Below, piece by piece: positions 8,501-14,222 of a stretch of 19,711 bases of DNA; the stretch's first letter is position 1; every line of letters starts with the position of its first letter. The DNA is from Microcaldota archaeon (GTDB lineage Archaea > Micrarchaeota > Micrarchaeia > Micrarchaeales > Micrarchaeaceae). Under the pieces are notes generated by a model. The model was not told the DNA's origin and did no database searches. It saw only the letters and a list, made by a program, of their open reading frames with translations. The stretch spans positions 1 through 19,711 of the forward strand of contig JAJYVY010000007.1 in the NCBI GenBank assembly GCA_021791775.1, written 5' to 3'. The position numbers were made by a program, and so were the translations under genes.

Positions 8501-11500
8501 GCGCTAAGCGATTCTCCATTCGGCAGGTACATATCTTGATAGGTTGTCGGATGTATCGGTATTTCAGTGCCATTATATGTGAATGCTCTAAGCATAAGCA
8601 CGGCATTCGTGCAATAATCAGTGCAGCCATTGACTATATTTGCGGGAGGCAGCCACTCGTCAAGAAGATACAGTATGCCGCCTGAATCAGCCAACCCGAT
8701 GGGCACATGAGAGGAATTCGTGTCTGATATTGGAGGCTGGCCGGCATACAATGTTTTTAGCGTATTGGAATCGAATGGGCCTCCGCCTGCCAGGTAGGCG
8801 TTAACGTTCAAATCATATTCGCTTGTAAAATTATTATAGGCTAACCCTATGGCACCGTCATAGCTGAATGATATGCTGTTGGATGTGGTCTGAACGCTGA
8901 ATATGAATATCCTGCCCTGGCATGCATCTGCAGCATAGAGGTAACGGCCGTCGGGAGACACGGCCATATATGCAGGGACTCCCTGGCCCTGTTCAGTAGC
9001 CCCTGTCTTAGGGTTGGTTACGGTGCAGCTGCGAGTTTGCGATCCGGATGGGAGGGGTGCCGTCTCGCTAGAGAACGCAGATCCAAATCCACCCATGCAG
9101 CCGTTGCCGCTCTCAGAGCTTGTGCATATGCTGTTTACTACTGGTGTGCCGCCGTTCGGTATGAACGCCACATAGAAGCCTCCATATGGGTCTGCAGGTG
9201 CAGTTTGCATCATTACAAAAGCATCGCCATTTGCATCAGTGGCCAGAGCCAGAGGTTCGGCATAGGGGGTTACCCCGATGTCGTTGTTTTTTTGATAGTT
9301 TTGTATGGCATCAGAGAGGTCTGTAACCCGAGTAAGGTAAACTGTGCTTGACTGTATGGCAGTCAGGTTATACCAGTATGCCTTTGCCGCGTTCTGCATC
9401 GCGGTCGGAGAGCTCGACCCTTCTGCTGCTGACATCGCATCTTGGGGTGTATAGTATGACGAGTTGTAATATCCGTTTGGCACCGGAGTGAGCTGGTAGA
9501 GCGCATAATGGCCGCTGTATCCGGGGTTGTTGGAGCAGAAGGAGCCGGGGGCGGAGGCTGTTGCATTTCCTATAACGAAAAGATTGTTGTTTGCGGAGTC
9601 TGCTGCTAACATCGCATTGAAGATGGTGGCCTCTCCATAGCCGCTTGCGGAACTGCCTGCTCCTGCAGCCCCGGGGCTGGCCCATGTGGGAGTGATTTGC
9701 ACGCTGCAGATGTAACCATCATTGGAGAGGTAGCTTATTACGTTGGGGGTTGCGATAAAGCTTGACTGCTGCAAATCGAGTCCGTTGTTTACGTCCTGAC
9801 CCTGTATTATTGTGTTTGCAGTGCCGAAGAAGAGGCTCGAAGCGAGTTTTGAAAATGTTCCGTTGTCATTGAGGAATATGCCTGCTGTGCTGTTGCTCAG
9901 GTTTCCGCCTCCTATGAGCAGCGGATCCAGATAGTTGCCGGGCGACTGTATGTTGTGTGGGCTGTATATATAATAAGAGCCGTTTAGATATGCGGTGCCG
10001 CTTCCGTATACCCCTCCAAACTGTATGGGCATGGAATAATTGTAGGTGAACCATGGCATAAATTGGAAGCCGTTGAATGTCAACGTGTTTGCAGGGACGT
10101 ACCCTGTTGTAGATTGGGACCCGCCGGAGGTCCAATATTCCGGAGTTTCTTGATATTGATAAACGCACAATGGGCTGTATTGGCTGCCGCTCTGTGTCAC
10201 CAATATGGCATTTGTGCCTATGAGGTGCCACGGATCGGTTAACGCCGGCAGAGTGCAGGTGCTTGGCACATTAACAGTGTAGGTCCCGCCATTGTTGGGG
10301 GCCGTGAAGGAAGCACCATTTGTATACTGGGTGAAATCCGGATAGGTTGCATTGTTGAATTGCAGATAATCGGACGTCGGGTTAGGCTTTACCGGAATCG
10401 GTACTGGCGCTAATGACTTTATGTTGTCCACCTGGGAGTTCATGCTGTAGGTATATGGATACTGGCAGACTATGTCGTTGACCGTCTGCTCTATGTTCAG
10501 AGATAGCGTATTGGAGGCTATCCAGTCGTAAGAGGCAAAATTTGATAGATCCCCTACTTTGGAATTCCATGTCCATATGCCGCCCTGAGGGGTCTGAGGC
10601 ACGGGGTTGAAAACGTTTGAATGCGTATCATATCCGTTTGAAATGTTGGCTGCCGCAGGGGAGGTGAGCAGAGGCGCCATGCTATTGTACGCCTCTCCAG
10701 CATACGCTAGATCGGATACCGATATCTCGGCATCTTGCAGGCTGGTCCCTAAGCTAACGATACTCGCAGGAGTGCATGCCGACCATGCAACGGTTATGCT
10801 GCTCTGTATGCTTGATTGGAAAGGCGATGAAGAGGCCAGGCAGCTGTCCCCGCCTATATAGGAATCAGGGTTATAGGCTATGTATTCCGAGGAATCTGCG
10901 GAATTTGGTTTATTTGGGCATGTGATAAGCCATTGCGCATTGCCATAATCATATGTCAACACATTTGCCGTCACAGGCGTTGTCTGCATAGCAAGAGTGT
11001 TTGTTGTCAGCGTGCCGCTGCCAGCGTGTGGGTATTCGGACGAAGGAGTGGTAGCTATGGCTGTGTTGGAGAGGGTCACAGATCCTGATACTCCCGAAGG
11101 GCAGCCTATTGGTATTACTATGGTGGTTGATGTCGAAGTTGTGGTTGTTGTGGAAGAGGTCGAGGATAACGCGGTTGTTGAAGTGGAAGAGGTAGTCGAG
11201 GTGGTGGATGTTGAAGATGTGGAGGATGTTGCTGCGCCGCATGTTTCTAATGGGAAAGCACCGTTAAGTCCGCATGTTCCCGTTTTAACCGCGGGGCATC
11301 CCGGCGGGCAATTATAGTGCTCTGTTGCGGTGCAGAATGTGGTGCCGCATAAGACAGTTGTGGTTACCGCGGTTGTGGTTGATGTTGAAGTGGTAGAGCT
11401 GGTTGATATGAAGGGTGAGGACGCACCACTTGACGCAGGAGTTTGACTTATTATTATGAATGCGCCAAAGGCAGCTATGAACAGGAGCGCAAATGCCAAT

Positions 11501-11517
11501 AGCCTTCGTGATAGCAT
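5557..11517 (-). CDS. Giant secreted, membrane-anchored Ser/Thr-linked surface protein
   Basis: 1986 residues from ATG 11517, which has GTGAGGG (11526-11532) eight bases upstream; GTG 11532 would add five residues. The N-terminus (LSRRLLAFALLFIAAFGAF) is a signal peptide or anchor. Ser/Thr-rich linkers at about 35-55 and 97-132 flank a small Cys-rich module (about 56-94, nine-residue spacing of Cys). The middle (about 600-1000) has propeller-like segments such as AYMAVSPDGRYLYAADA (near 850) and GLADSGGILYLLDE. A Gly/Ser/Thr linker near 1215-1235 separates a second half with beta-rich, Ig-like stretches and many N-x-S/T sequons. The C-terminus is a Pro-rich stalk, one TM (about 1960-1980) and GRRKKR, typical of a cell-surface protein with outward bulk. 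Function is unknown: S-layer-like, adhesin or secreted enzyme scaffold are possible. I see no catalytic motif. No frameshift interrupts nearly 6 kb. Confidence 0.82.
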   Translation of the reverse strand: MLSRRLLAFALLFIAAFGAFIIISQTPASSGASSPFISTSSTTSTSTTTAVTTTVLCGTTFCTATEHYNCPPGCPAVKTGTCGLNGAFPLETCGAATSSTSSTSTTSTTSSTSTTALSSTSSTTTTTSTSTTIVIPIGCPSGVSGSVTLSNTAIATTPSSEYPHAGSGTLTTNTLAMQTTPVTANVLTYDYGNAQWLITCPNKPNSADSSEYIAYNPDSYIGGDSCLASSSPFQSSIQSSITVAWSACTPASIVSLGTSLQDAEISVSDLAYAGEAYNSMAPLLTSPAAANISNGYDTHSNVFNPVPQTPQGGIWTWNSKVGDLSNFASYDWIASNTLSLNIEQTVNDIVCQYPYTYSMNSQVDNIKSLAPVPIPVKPNPTSDYLQFNNATYPDFTQYTNGASFTAPNNGGTYTVNVPSTCTLPALTDPWHLIGTNAILVTQSGSQYSPLCVYQYQETPEYWTSGGSQSTTGYVPANTLTFNGFQFMPWFTYNYSMPIQFGGVYGSGTAYLNGSYYIYSPHNIQSPGNYLDPLLIGGGNLSNSTAGIFLNDNGTFSKLASSLFFGTANTIIQGQDVNNGLDLQQSSFIATPNVISYLSNDGYICSVQITPTWASPGAAGAGSSASGYGEATIFNAMLAADSANNNLFVIGNATASAPGSFCSNNPGYSGHYALYQLTPVPNGYYNSSYYTPQDAMSAAEGSSSPTAMQNAAKAYWYNLTAIQSSTVYLTRVTDLSDAIQNYQKNNDIGVTPYAEPLALATDANGDAFVMMQTAPADPYGGFYVAFIPNGGTPVVNSICTSSESGNGCMGGFGSAFSSETAPLPSGSQTRSCTVTNPKTGATEQGQGVPAYMAVSPDGRYLYAADACQGRIFIFSVQTTSNSISFSYDGAIGLAYNNFTSEYDLNVNAYLAGGGPFDSNTLKTLYAGQPPISDTNSSHVPIGLADSGGILYLLDEWLPPANIVNGCTDYCTNAVLMLRAFTYNGTEIPIHPTTYQDMYLPNGESLSAGFNPNLRNPPYGWPLAATFLTGAVSPNNEITYCAYGCDYGPSNTLLQNAYNGSPPIGPLLSNPTVAPFGQYNALFPASPSLPAKPVSFTSDFNNTLYLYLTPIPQADPYYTELIAAHFNPYNYTREAANPVSSYTCYIGIPPPATNVESPTPTPTPCNIDNSIALSYQYDPSTGGFLFTSPPLAPFIGMPSAFNHAETIGSPDLYQGYPLSLAGFGGGGGVGGSGSTTTTTISSSCSNSQYQLGTGNAPCANQIIVSNQIYYGTFPPIGPLQALTPTTLQTYITGSILVPYSYSYLYTQSLIPTTIQSTTDNANCINTPYTFANPSSSGSGTVDSLSSVATANSALSEILQSGVVLGQFLTRNYYEANLSDAGLILPPQVYINIFADRIFGEIYINQSVTPTGIISKGAGPIGQSATLYTAAGGTLTIAYSPTIYGLADQITFTSSAQEPTSIIVCEPVIGQSEVSSSSCEGGKGKVVASAPPGGGFSNADSITLTICSSSTPCLPVGSYQVIGCTPQPNGCADLPLTIGSAGTQYELVINASHSYNYNQVNYLQKTSSGTYPGFAAEASTQQEPATLNAQCPFCFAPGYYYNPGNLYPGNNILYYNSSKFQNLAKLFSQFKLQTYVYNLGLDLRYYKPVLGYNRINYTYVDEFNNTINMPLDADIANITVLPLNTTVTLNATNANQTMIHVQGRAGYYPSIFSTQLSPLPVNSPIYVYYDTDINFYTSNSELNPLASGNSNPTYISGQNQYYDYALNCSFGTGQGCALANPVFSSNPPIGQGVLGSQQANIITYSTQYGFKNTTLHAWQCSWEPNSLLLTANTWECNIYGKYNLPSNGVSPQGNREYCVPDYANGTGVLTSQLGLANIVTTNGAGYFSTNIIACGTGTAKVEAAYYGNPPPEPRVFIQPPLQQPYNTPSTLLVPSIEFNYSQSPNATYQSFPIGSYILSFGNTGVAASLAIAAGIAVYAFIYIGRRKKR
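7797..7860 (-). repeat. Low-complexity Gly/Ser/Thr linker within the giant gene
   Basis: This stretch encodes a glycine run followed by GSGSTTTTTISSSC and separates the propeller-like N-terminal half from the second half. It looks like an interdomain hinge of the same kind as the N-terminal Ser/Thr linkers. Confidence 0.6.
11115..11232 (-). repeat. Imperfect Ser/Thr codon repeats (linker) in the giant gene
   Basis: Irregular tandem repeats of Ser/Thr codons (on the plus strand GTTGTGG/GAAGAGG-type units) encode an almost pure Ser/Thr segment. A shorter similar tract lies at about 11365-11420. Such tracts are probable O-glycosylated stalks and are prone to length change by slippage. Confidence 0.65.
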
Positions 11518-11553
11518 ACCAGCTTCCCTCACACTTATATGTAAGCACGCCTA

Positions 11554-11567
11554 TTTAATTTATATCT
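11554..11567 (-). promoter_or_regulatory. TATA box of the giant surface protein gene
   Basis: On the minus strand AGATATAAATTAAA is centred about 45 bases before ATG 11517. It predicts a transcript start near 11537 and a ~20-base leader carrying the GTGAGGG ribosome binding site. Confidence 0.5.
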
Positions 11568-11593
11568 TTGCACAGATTCAATTTATAAAATTC

Positions 11594-11681
11594 ATAGCAG
11601 AAAGCCTCTAACCTTGAGTTAAGGTAATGTTGGTATGAAACAGGTCTTTTAAAACATTGCCAAATAATGTTGTATTTGGTG
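11594..11681. other. Intergenic stretch with two small hairpins
   Basis: ACCTT-GAGTT-AAGGT (about 11612-11626) follows GAAAGCCTCT, the same ten bases that begin the right-end-type hairpin near 3924. CCAAATA-ATGTTG-TATTTGG (about 11660-11680) is a perfect 7-bp hairpin. No supported gene is seen between 11534 and 11750, apart from a 13-codon ORF of no evident value. Confidence 0.3.
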
Positions 11682-11723
11682 AATTGTATGAAACAGTTCA
11701 AGAGAAAGTCAATGCGGAGGAAT

Positions 11724-11731
11724 CTATAAAA
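11724..11731 (+). promoter_or_regulatory. TATA box of tRNA-Thr
   Basis: CTATAAAA lies about 27 bases before the first base of tRNA-Thr, the expected archaeal spacing. Confidence 0.55.
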
Positions 11732-11754
11732 GTATACAATTACAGATACAATAA

Positions 11755-11826
11755 GCCCGGGTAACTCAGTGGCAGAGTGCCAGTTTCGTAAACTGGAGGT
11801 CGGGGGTTCAAATCCCTCTCCGGGCT
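11755..11826 (+). tRNA. tRNA-Thr (CGU anticodon)
   Basis: A complete cloverleaf: acceptor GCCCGGG with TCCGGGC (G7-U66 wobble), D stem ACTC/GAGT, anticodon stem CCAGT/ACTGG, T arm GGGGG-TTCAAAT-CCCTC. The loop TTCGTAA places CGT at 34-36, decoding ACG (Thr). The discriminator is U73, common in archaeal tRNA-Thr. No intron or encoded CCA. Its last 11 bases plus one are repeated exactly at 12337-12348, which marks it as a likely integration target. Confidence 0.93.
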
Positions 11827-11827
11827 T
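11816..11827 (+). repeat. Putative attL: tRNA-Thr 3' end copy
   Basis: CTCTCCGGGCTT here is the end of the T arm and the 3' acceptor strand of tRNA-Thr. The same 12 bases occur in the same orientation at 12337-12348. Direct repeats of a tRNA 3' end are the usual scar of tyrosine-recombinase integration. Confidence 0.5.
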
Positions 11828-11855
11828 CACCCTAAGGTGTAAACCCGCAGGCATA

Positions 11856-11865
11856 AGTTAAATAG
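11856..11865 (+). promoter_or_regulatory. TATA box of the acetyltransferase gene
   Basis: AGTTAAATAG is about 40 bases before ATG 11901. It predicts a start near 11885 and a short leader including GGTG (11892-11895), five bases before the ATG. Confidence 0.45.
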
Positions 11866-11900
11866 ACTCGTTTCTATGTTATTCTAGCTCTGGTGCAGCC

Positions 11901-12302
11901 ATGAAGATCGTTGAAGCTAAGAAAAATGACTTTAAGGGTATAACATCGCTCTACTATCAGCTTTATCCAAAAAGGGGTAAGCCGCCGCTCGTTAAATTTA
12001 GAACCCCCAGACTTGCAAGCAAAATATTTGTCTCGAAAGAGGGTGCAAAGGTCATTGGATTTATCCTCGCCATATTTATATCATATTCTAAATCGAGATT
12101 TGGATATCTAGAAGAGCTTATAGTTGACCAGAAATATAGAGGAAGGGGGGTAGGCAGCAAACTTGTAAAAAGAGCACTTGCTTGGGAAAAAGCGAGGAGA
12201 GCAGAAGTAGTATTTTGTACCACTGACAGTGCAGTGCTGTTTTATGAGAAATTAGATTTCCGTAGGCCGAAAAGAAACACGTGGATACAACGGGCCCCCT
12301 AA
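11901..12302 (+). CDS. GNAT-family N-acetyltransferase
   Basis: 133 residues, the normal size for a single GNAT domain. The acetyl-CoA pyrophosphate-binding loop is plain: LEELIVDQKYRGRGVGSKLV (about residues 70-89), matching the Q/R-x-x-G-x-G/A pattern. It is followed by a helix and the VVFCTTDSAVLFYEKLDFRR strand-helix-strand, with the usual FYEKLGF-like segment near 112-119. It transfers an acetyl group from acetyl-CoA to an amine; the substrate (protein N-terminus, amino acid or antibiotic) cannot be told. The codons look noticeably richer in A/T than the flanking genes. The gene lies between the two 12-base copies of the tRNA-Thr 3' end, so it may be the cargo of a very small island. GGTG at 11892-11895 supports the ATG. 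Confidence 0.9.
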   Translation: MKIVEAKKNDFKGITSLYYQLYPKRGKPPLVKFRTPRLASKIFVSKEGAKVIGFILAIFISYSKSRFGYLEELIVDQKYRGRGVGSKLVKRALAWEKARRAEVVFCTTDSAVLFYEKLDFRRPKRNTWIQRAP

Positions 12303-12313
12303 ATAAAAGCGGG

Positions 12314-12334
12314 TCTTATCCCAAAAGGATAAGA
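12314..12334 (+). terminator. Hairpin after the acetyltransferase gene
   Basis: TCTTATCC pairs perfectly with GGATAAGA around the loop CAAAA, 12 bases after the stop codon. No T-run follows, so it may be a 3' stabiliser or part of the integration scar rather than a true terminator. Confidence 0.4.
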
Positions 12335-12336
12335 GG

Positions 12337-12348
12337 CTCTCCGGGCTT
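12337..12348 (+). repeat. Putative attR: duplicate of tRNA-Thr 3' end
   Basis: An exact 12-base direct copy of 11816-11827 (CTCTCCGGGCTT), 521 bases downstream. The rest of the tRNA is not present here, so it is not a second gene. Confidence 0.5.
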
Positions 12349-12352
12349 ATAC

Positions 12353-12364
12353 GGTTAAATAATA
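12353..12364 (+). promoter_or_regulatory. TATA box of the small membrane protein gene
   Basis: GGTTAAATAATA lies about 33 bases before ATG 12391, just outside the putative attR, and predicts a leaderless or very short-leader transcript. Confidence 0.4.
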
Positions 12365-12390
12365 ATGCGTTGTTCGTTTAGCGTGATGGA

Positions 12391-12576
12391 ATGGGAAGAA
12401 GTACGATGCGCGCTGGCAACTGGATAGCCGTGATTGCTGGAATCATATCCCTTGTAGTGGGAATACTGATAGTGGCATTCCCTAGCATAGCGATACTTTT
12501 TGTGGTCTACCTTGTAGGGTTCGTGCTCATAGTTGTAGGGATAGAGCGAATAATGCAGGGAATGATGCACCGCTGA
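12391..12576 (+). CDS. Small two-helix membrane protein, DUF308/HdeD-like
   Basis: 61 residues with two membrane helices: NWIAVIAGIISLVVGILIVAF (about 10-30) and IAILFVVYLVGFVLIVVGI (about 33-51), then ERIMQGMMHR. The G-I-x-S-L-V-x-G-I-x-x-x-x-P pattern followed by a second helix ending GIxRI is the repeat seen in HdeD/DUF308 proteins, which normally carry three such hairpins (about 180 residues). This is one repeat unit and probably a natural minimal form or a fragment. ATG 12406 (MRAGNWI) is an alternative start; GTGATGG directly precedes ATG 12391. Family role is poorly defined (acid-stress periplasmic protection in enterobacteria). Confidence 0.65.
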   Translation: MGRSTMRAGNWIAVIAGIISLVVGILIVAFPSIAILFVVYLVGFVLIVVGIERIMQGMMHR

Positions 12577-12598
12577 ACTCCTGGTTAGCACTCCAGAG

Positions 12599-12706
12599 AT
12601 GGTCGACGAGGTTGACAGGGACGGCAACTTCGTGGCCGTGCGGCCGAGGAGCATGCTTAAGGAGCGCGCGGCTGCCTATCGCCCTACCCATACACTCCTG
12701 GTCTGA
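12599..12706 (+). pseudogene. Truncated Nudix hydrolase N-terminus
   Basis: A 35-codon frame from ATG 12599 to TGA 12704-12706 reads MVDEVDRDGNFVAVRPRS followed by a further 17 residues ending RPTHTLLV. This matches the start of Nudix hydrolases of the isopentenyl-diphosphate isomerase-like group (xDExDENGxxxGxxxRxxxHxxxLxHRAxHVxV), and stops where the first core beta strand begins. The Nudix box itself is missing. The next gene, on the other strand, ends four bases later, so the rest was probably lost by deletion. The frame is open upstream to the end of the small membrane protein gene; no ribosome binding site is seen. Confidence 0.6.
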
Positions 12707-12709
12707 AAA

Positions 12710-13540
12710 TTACTGCAGGTTCTCCTTGTAGAATCTCAAAAGCATCTGCCAGGCGTCCTTCGCTGCGGTTTCATTGTAGGTCTGCGGTCTTGTGTTGTTA
12801 AAAAATGCATGGTACGCTCCCTTGTACACCTTTATGGTTACATTTTTCTTAGCGTCTGCAAGTTCCTTTACCAGCTCATGCGCCTTGGAGGTTATCCTTG
12901 TATCCTCCCCGCCATATAAACCGAGAACCGCGTGCCTGACGCCTCTGAGCTTGCTTATCGGCTCTGGATTTTCTCCATAGAAGATTGCTGCTGCATCTAC
13001 CTTGCCTGTGCATCCTAAGTTTATCGACATCCCGCCGCCAAAGCAGAAGCCAACGCTGCCTATCTTCCCGTTTACGCCATTATGCTGGGTGAGGAAGTCT
13101 ACCGCGCTTGACAGATAGCCAGTGAATGTGTCTATGGGCCTGTTTATAAAAAGGATGCCGTAAACGGCTGCTATTGCGTTCCTGTCTGAGTCGCGCAGCT
13201 TAGACATTGCCTCCTGCCTGTACTTCTCGTCTCGCTGCTTGTCCACTGGTATCGACATCATAAAATTCATCGCTTTTCCTATCGCCTCTTTTGTCAATAT
13301 GCCGGAAAATTTCTCACTGGAGAAGAGATCCGGGGCTAGAACCGTGTAGCCTTCCCTTGCAAGCCTTTCTGTTACGTCCTTTATGTGGTCGTCGACGCCG
13401 AATATTTCATGTATCAGGACAATGCCTGGGTGCTTTTGGCCATCTTTAGGATACGCCAAATACCCTGATATGCTCTCATTCCCAGAATTATAGCTTATGT
13501 TCGATGTATCAATTTCCATAGAATCATCATTTATATGCAT
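12710..13540 (-). CDS. Dienelactone hydrolase family protein
   Basis: 276 residues from ATG 13540; ATG 13519 (MEIDTSNISYNSG) is equally possible, and the open frame back to TTG 13564 runs into IS-derived sequence and is unlikely. Alpha/beta-hydrolase fold with GYLAYPKD...HPGIVLIHEIFGVDDHIKD near the N-terminus. The nucleophile motif is GFCFGGG (Cys in place of Ser, as in DLH). The acid lies in LGLYGGEDTRI and the histidine in YKGAYHAFFN near the C-terminus, so the Cys-Asp-His triad is complete. The family hydrolyses dienelactones and other small esters or lactones in the cytoplasm; the natural substrate is unknown. A ~25-residue helical segment rich in Met/Lys/Arg/Asp (about 90-125) makes it slightly longer than the classic 236-residue enzyme. 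Upstream DNA is the end of deleted IS copy 2. Confidence 0.9.
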   Translation of the reverse strand: MHINDDSMEIDTSNISYNSGNESISGYLAYPKDGQKHPGIVLIHEIFGVDDHIKDVTERLAREGYTVLAPDLFSSEKFSGILTKEAIGKAMNFMMSIPVDKQRDEKYRQEAMSKLRDSDRNAIAAVYGILFINRPIDTFTGYLSSAVDFLTQHNGVNGKIGSVGFCFGGGMSINLGCTGKVDAAAIFYGENPEPISKLRGVRHAVLGLYGGEDTRITSKAHELVKELADAKKNVTIKVYKGAYHAFFNNTRPQTYNETAAKDAWQMLLRFYKENLQ

Positions 13541-13547
13541 TAAAGCA

Positions 13548-13848
13548 GTGACATCCTCTCCCAACTAAAGATTGGGAGCTTCCAGAGTGGCTATGATTGG
13601 TCGTCACGATGCCACCTGTATAGTTCCTGCTTCTTCGGCTGCCGCCTCTATGGAGTTCCTTTGAAAGAAACATCTGCCGATTGAGTATTTCCTTCTGTTC
13701 TTTTGAAGGATATGCACGATATCTATATGCAGTTTTCATGGCGACCATATTTATTACGCCATTAATATTTATATGTCTTATATGTCTTTTGTTTTCGCAT
13801 TCGCTTTCATCTCCCATCTTAAGGATGGGAGTTTTCCCGCTATGTATT
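13548..13848 (-). mobile_element. Internally deleted IS200/IS605-type element, copy 2
   Basis: Both ends are visible. The left end, on the minus strand, is AGCGGGAAAAC plus hairpin CTCCCATC-CTTAA-GATGGGAG (13811-13831) plus GATGAAAGCG. The right end is hairpin CTCCCAA-TCTTTAG-TTGGGAG (13558-13578) plus AGGATGTCAC (to 13548). Between them is a TnpB start MKTAYRYRAYPSKEQKEILN from ATG 13741, cut after ~30 residues and joined to a ~60-nt block identical to copy 1. The two copies differ at about 13 of the first ~90 bases of that start but at none in the ~60-nt block. It is a MITE-like derivative without transposase or full TnpB. Confidence 0.72.
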
Positions 13849-13921
13849 TATAAATAGTTTATTTTGGATAATAGAAAGTCATGTAAATGCTTGGGCTGCC
13901 TGTGTGCATCCCGCCAACTAG

Positions 13922-14077
13922 TTAAAATTTTGTCCTTCTGGGCGCTGGAAAGCCCCTAAAATACTTTACCGGTAGTTCTTCTCTTCCAATGGGTGTTTTT
14001 CCTTTCTCTAATAGTTTGGCAAAGAAAAGGTTCAAACCCTGTTCATTAGAAAATATCTGCTGGAAGGGGCCGTGCAT
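13922..14077 (-). CDS. Possible 51-residue protein of unknown function
   Basis: ATG 14077 to TAA 13922-13924 encodes 51 residues, beginning MHGPFQQIFSNEQGLN and ending KYFRGFPAPRRTKF. The composition is protein-like (amphipathic middle FFAKLLEKGKTPIGREELPV, basic C-terminus) and there is no low complexity. A TATA-like ATTATATTATC (14103-14113 on the minus strand) lies about 30 bases upstream, fitting a leaderless transcript. I do not recognise the family. It is divergent from the EF-1alpha gene. It could be a chance ORF or the tail of a decayed gene. The bases 13849-13921 between it and the IS element show nothing recognisable. Confidence 0.4.
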   Translation of the reverse strand: MHGPFQQIFSNEQGLNLFFAKLLEKGKTPIGREELPVKYFRGFPAPRRTKF

Positions 14078-14080
14078 ATA

Positions 14081-14113
14081 CAAATTTATATATCTGCGTG
14101 TAGATAATATAAT
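14081..14113. promoter_or_regulatory. AT-rich divergent promoter region upstream of EF-1alpha
   Basis: AAATTTATATAT (14082-14093) and GATAATATAAT (14103-14113) are TATA-like. They could serve the small minus-strand ORF and, with a long leader, EF-1alpha. GTTTTTAATGA near 14129-14139 is another candidate for EF-1alpha. Choosing among them needs transcript-start data. Confidence 0.3.
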
Positions 14114-14222
14114 GCGCTTTCAGGCATAGGTTTTTAATGATTTTCCATAGAAACATATTGCTCGTTCCTCTGATGAAAATCAAGGCAGAGCCGCAGTCGC
14201 AGGATAATATTTAGGTGAATTT

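Noticed and set aside
11115..11232. Possible CRISPR or regular tandem repeat array.
   Set aside because: Units are irregular, without spacers, and in frame with a Ser/Thr linker. No CRISPR array is seen anywhere in the window.
10997..11317. An open plus-strand frame rich in Val/Glu/Asp opposite the Ser/Thr linkers.
   Set aside because: It is the antisense of Ser/Thr codon repeats; the low complexity explains its openness.
11594..11626. Another IS right end near the giant gene promoter (GAAAGCCTCT plus hairpin).
   Set aside because: Only ten bases match the 3924 hairpin and the stem is weak; listed as an intergenic hairpin only.
12337..12348. A second, partial tRNA-Thr gene.
   Set aside because: Only the last 12 bases are present; no anticodon or D arm lies upstream.
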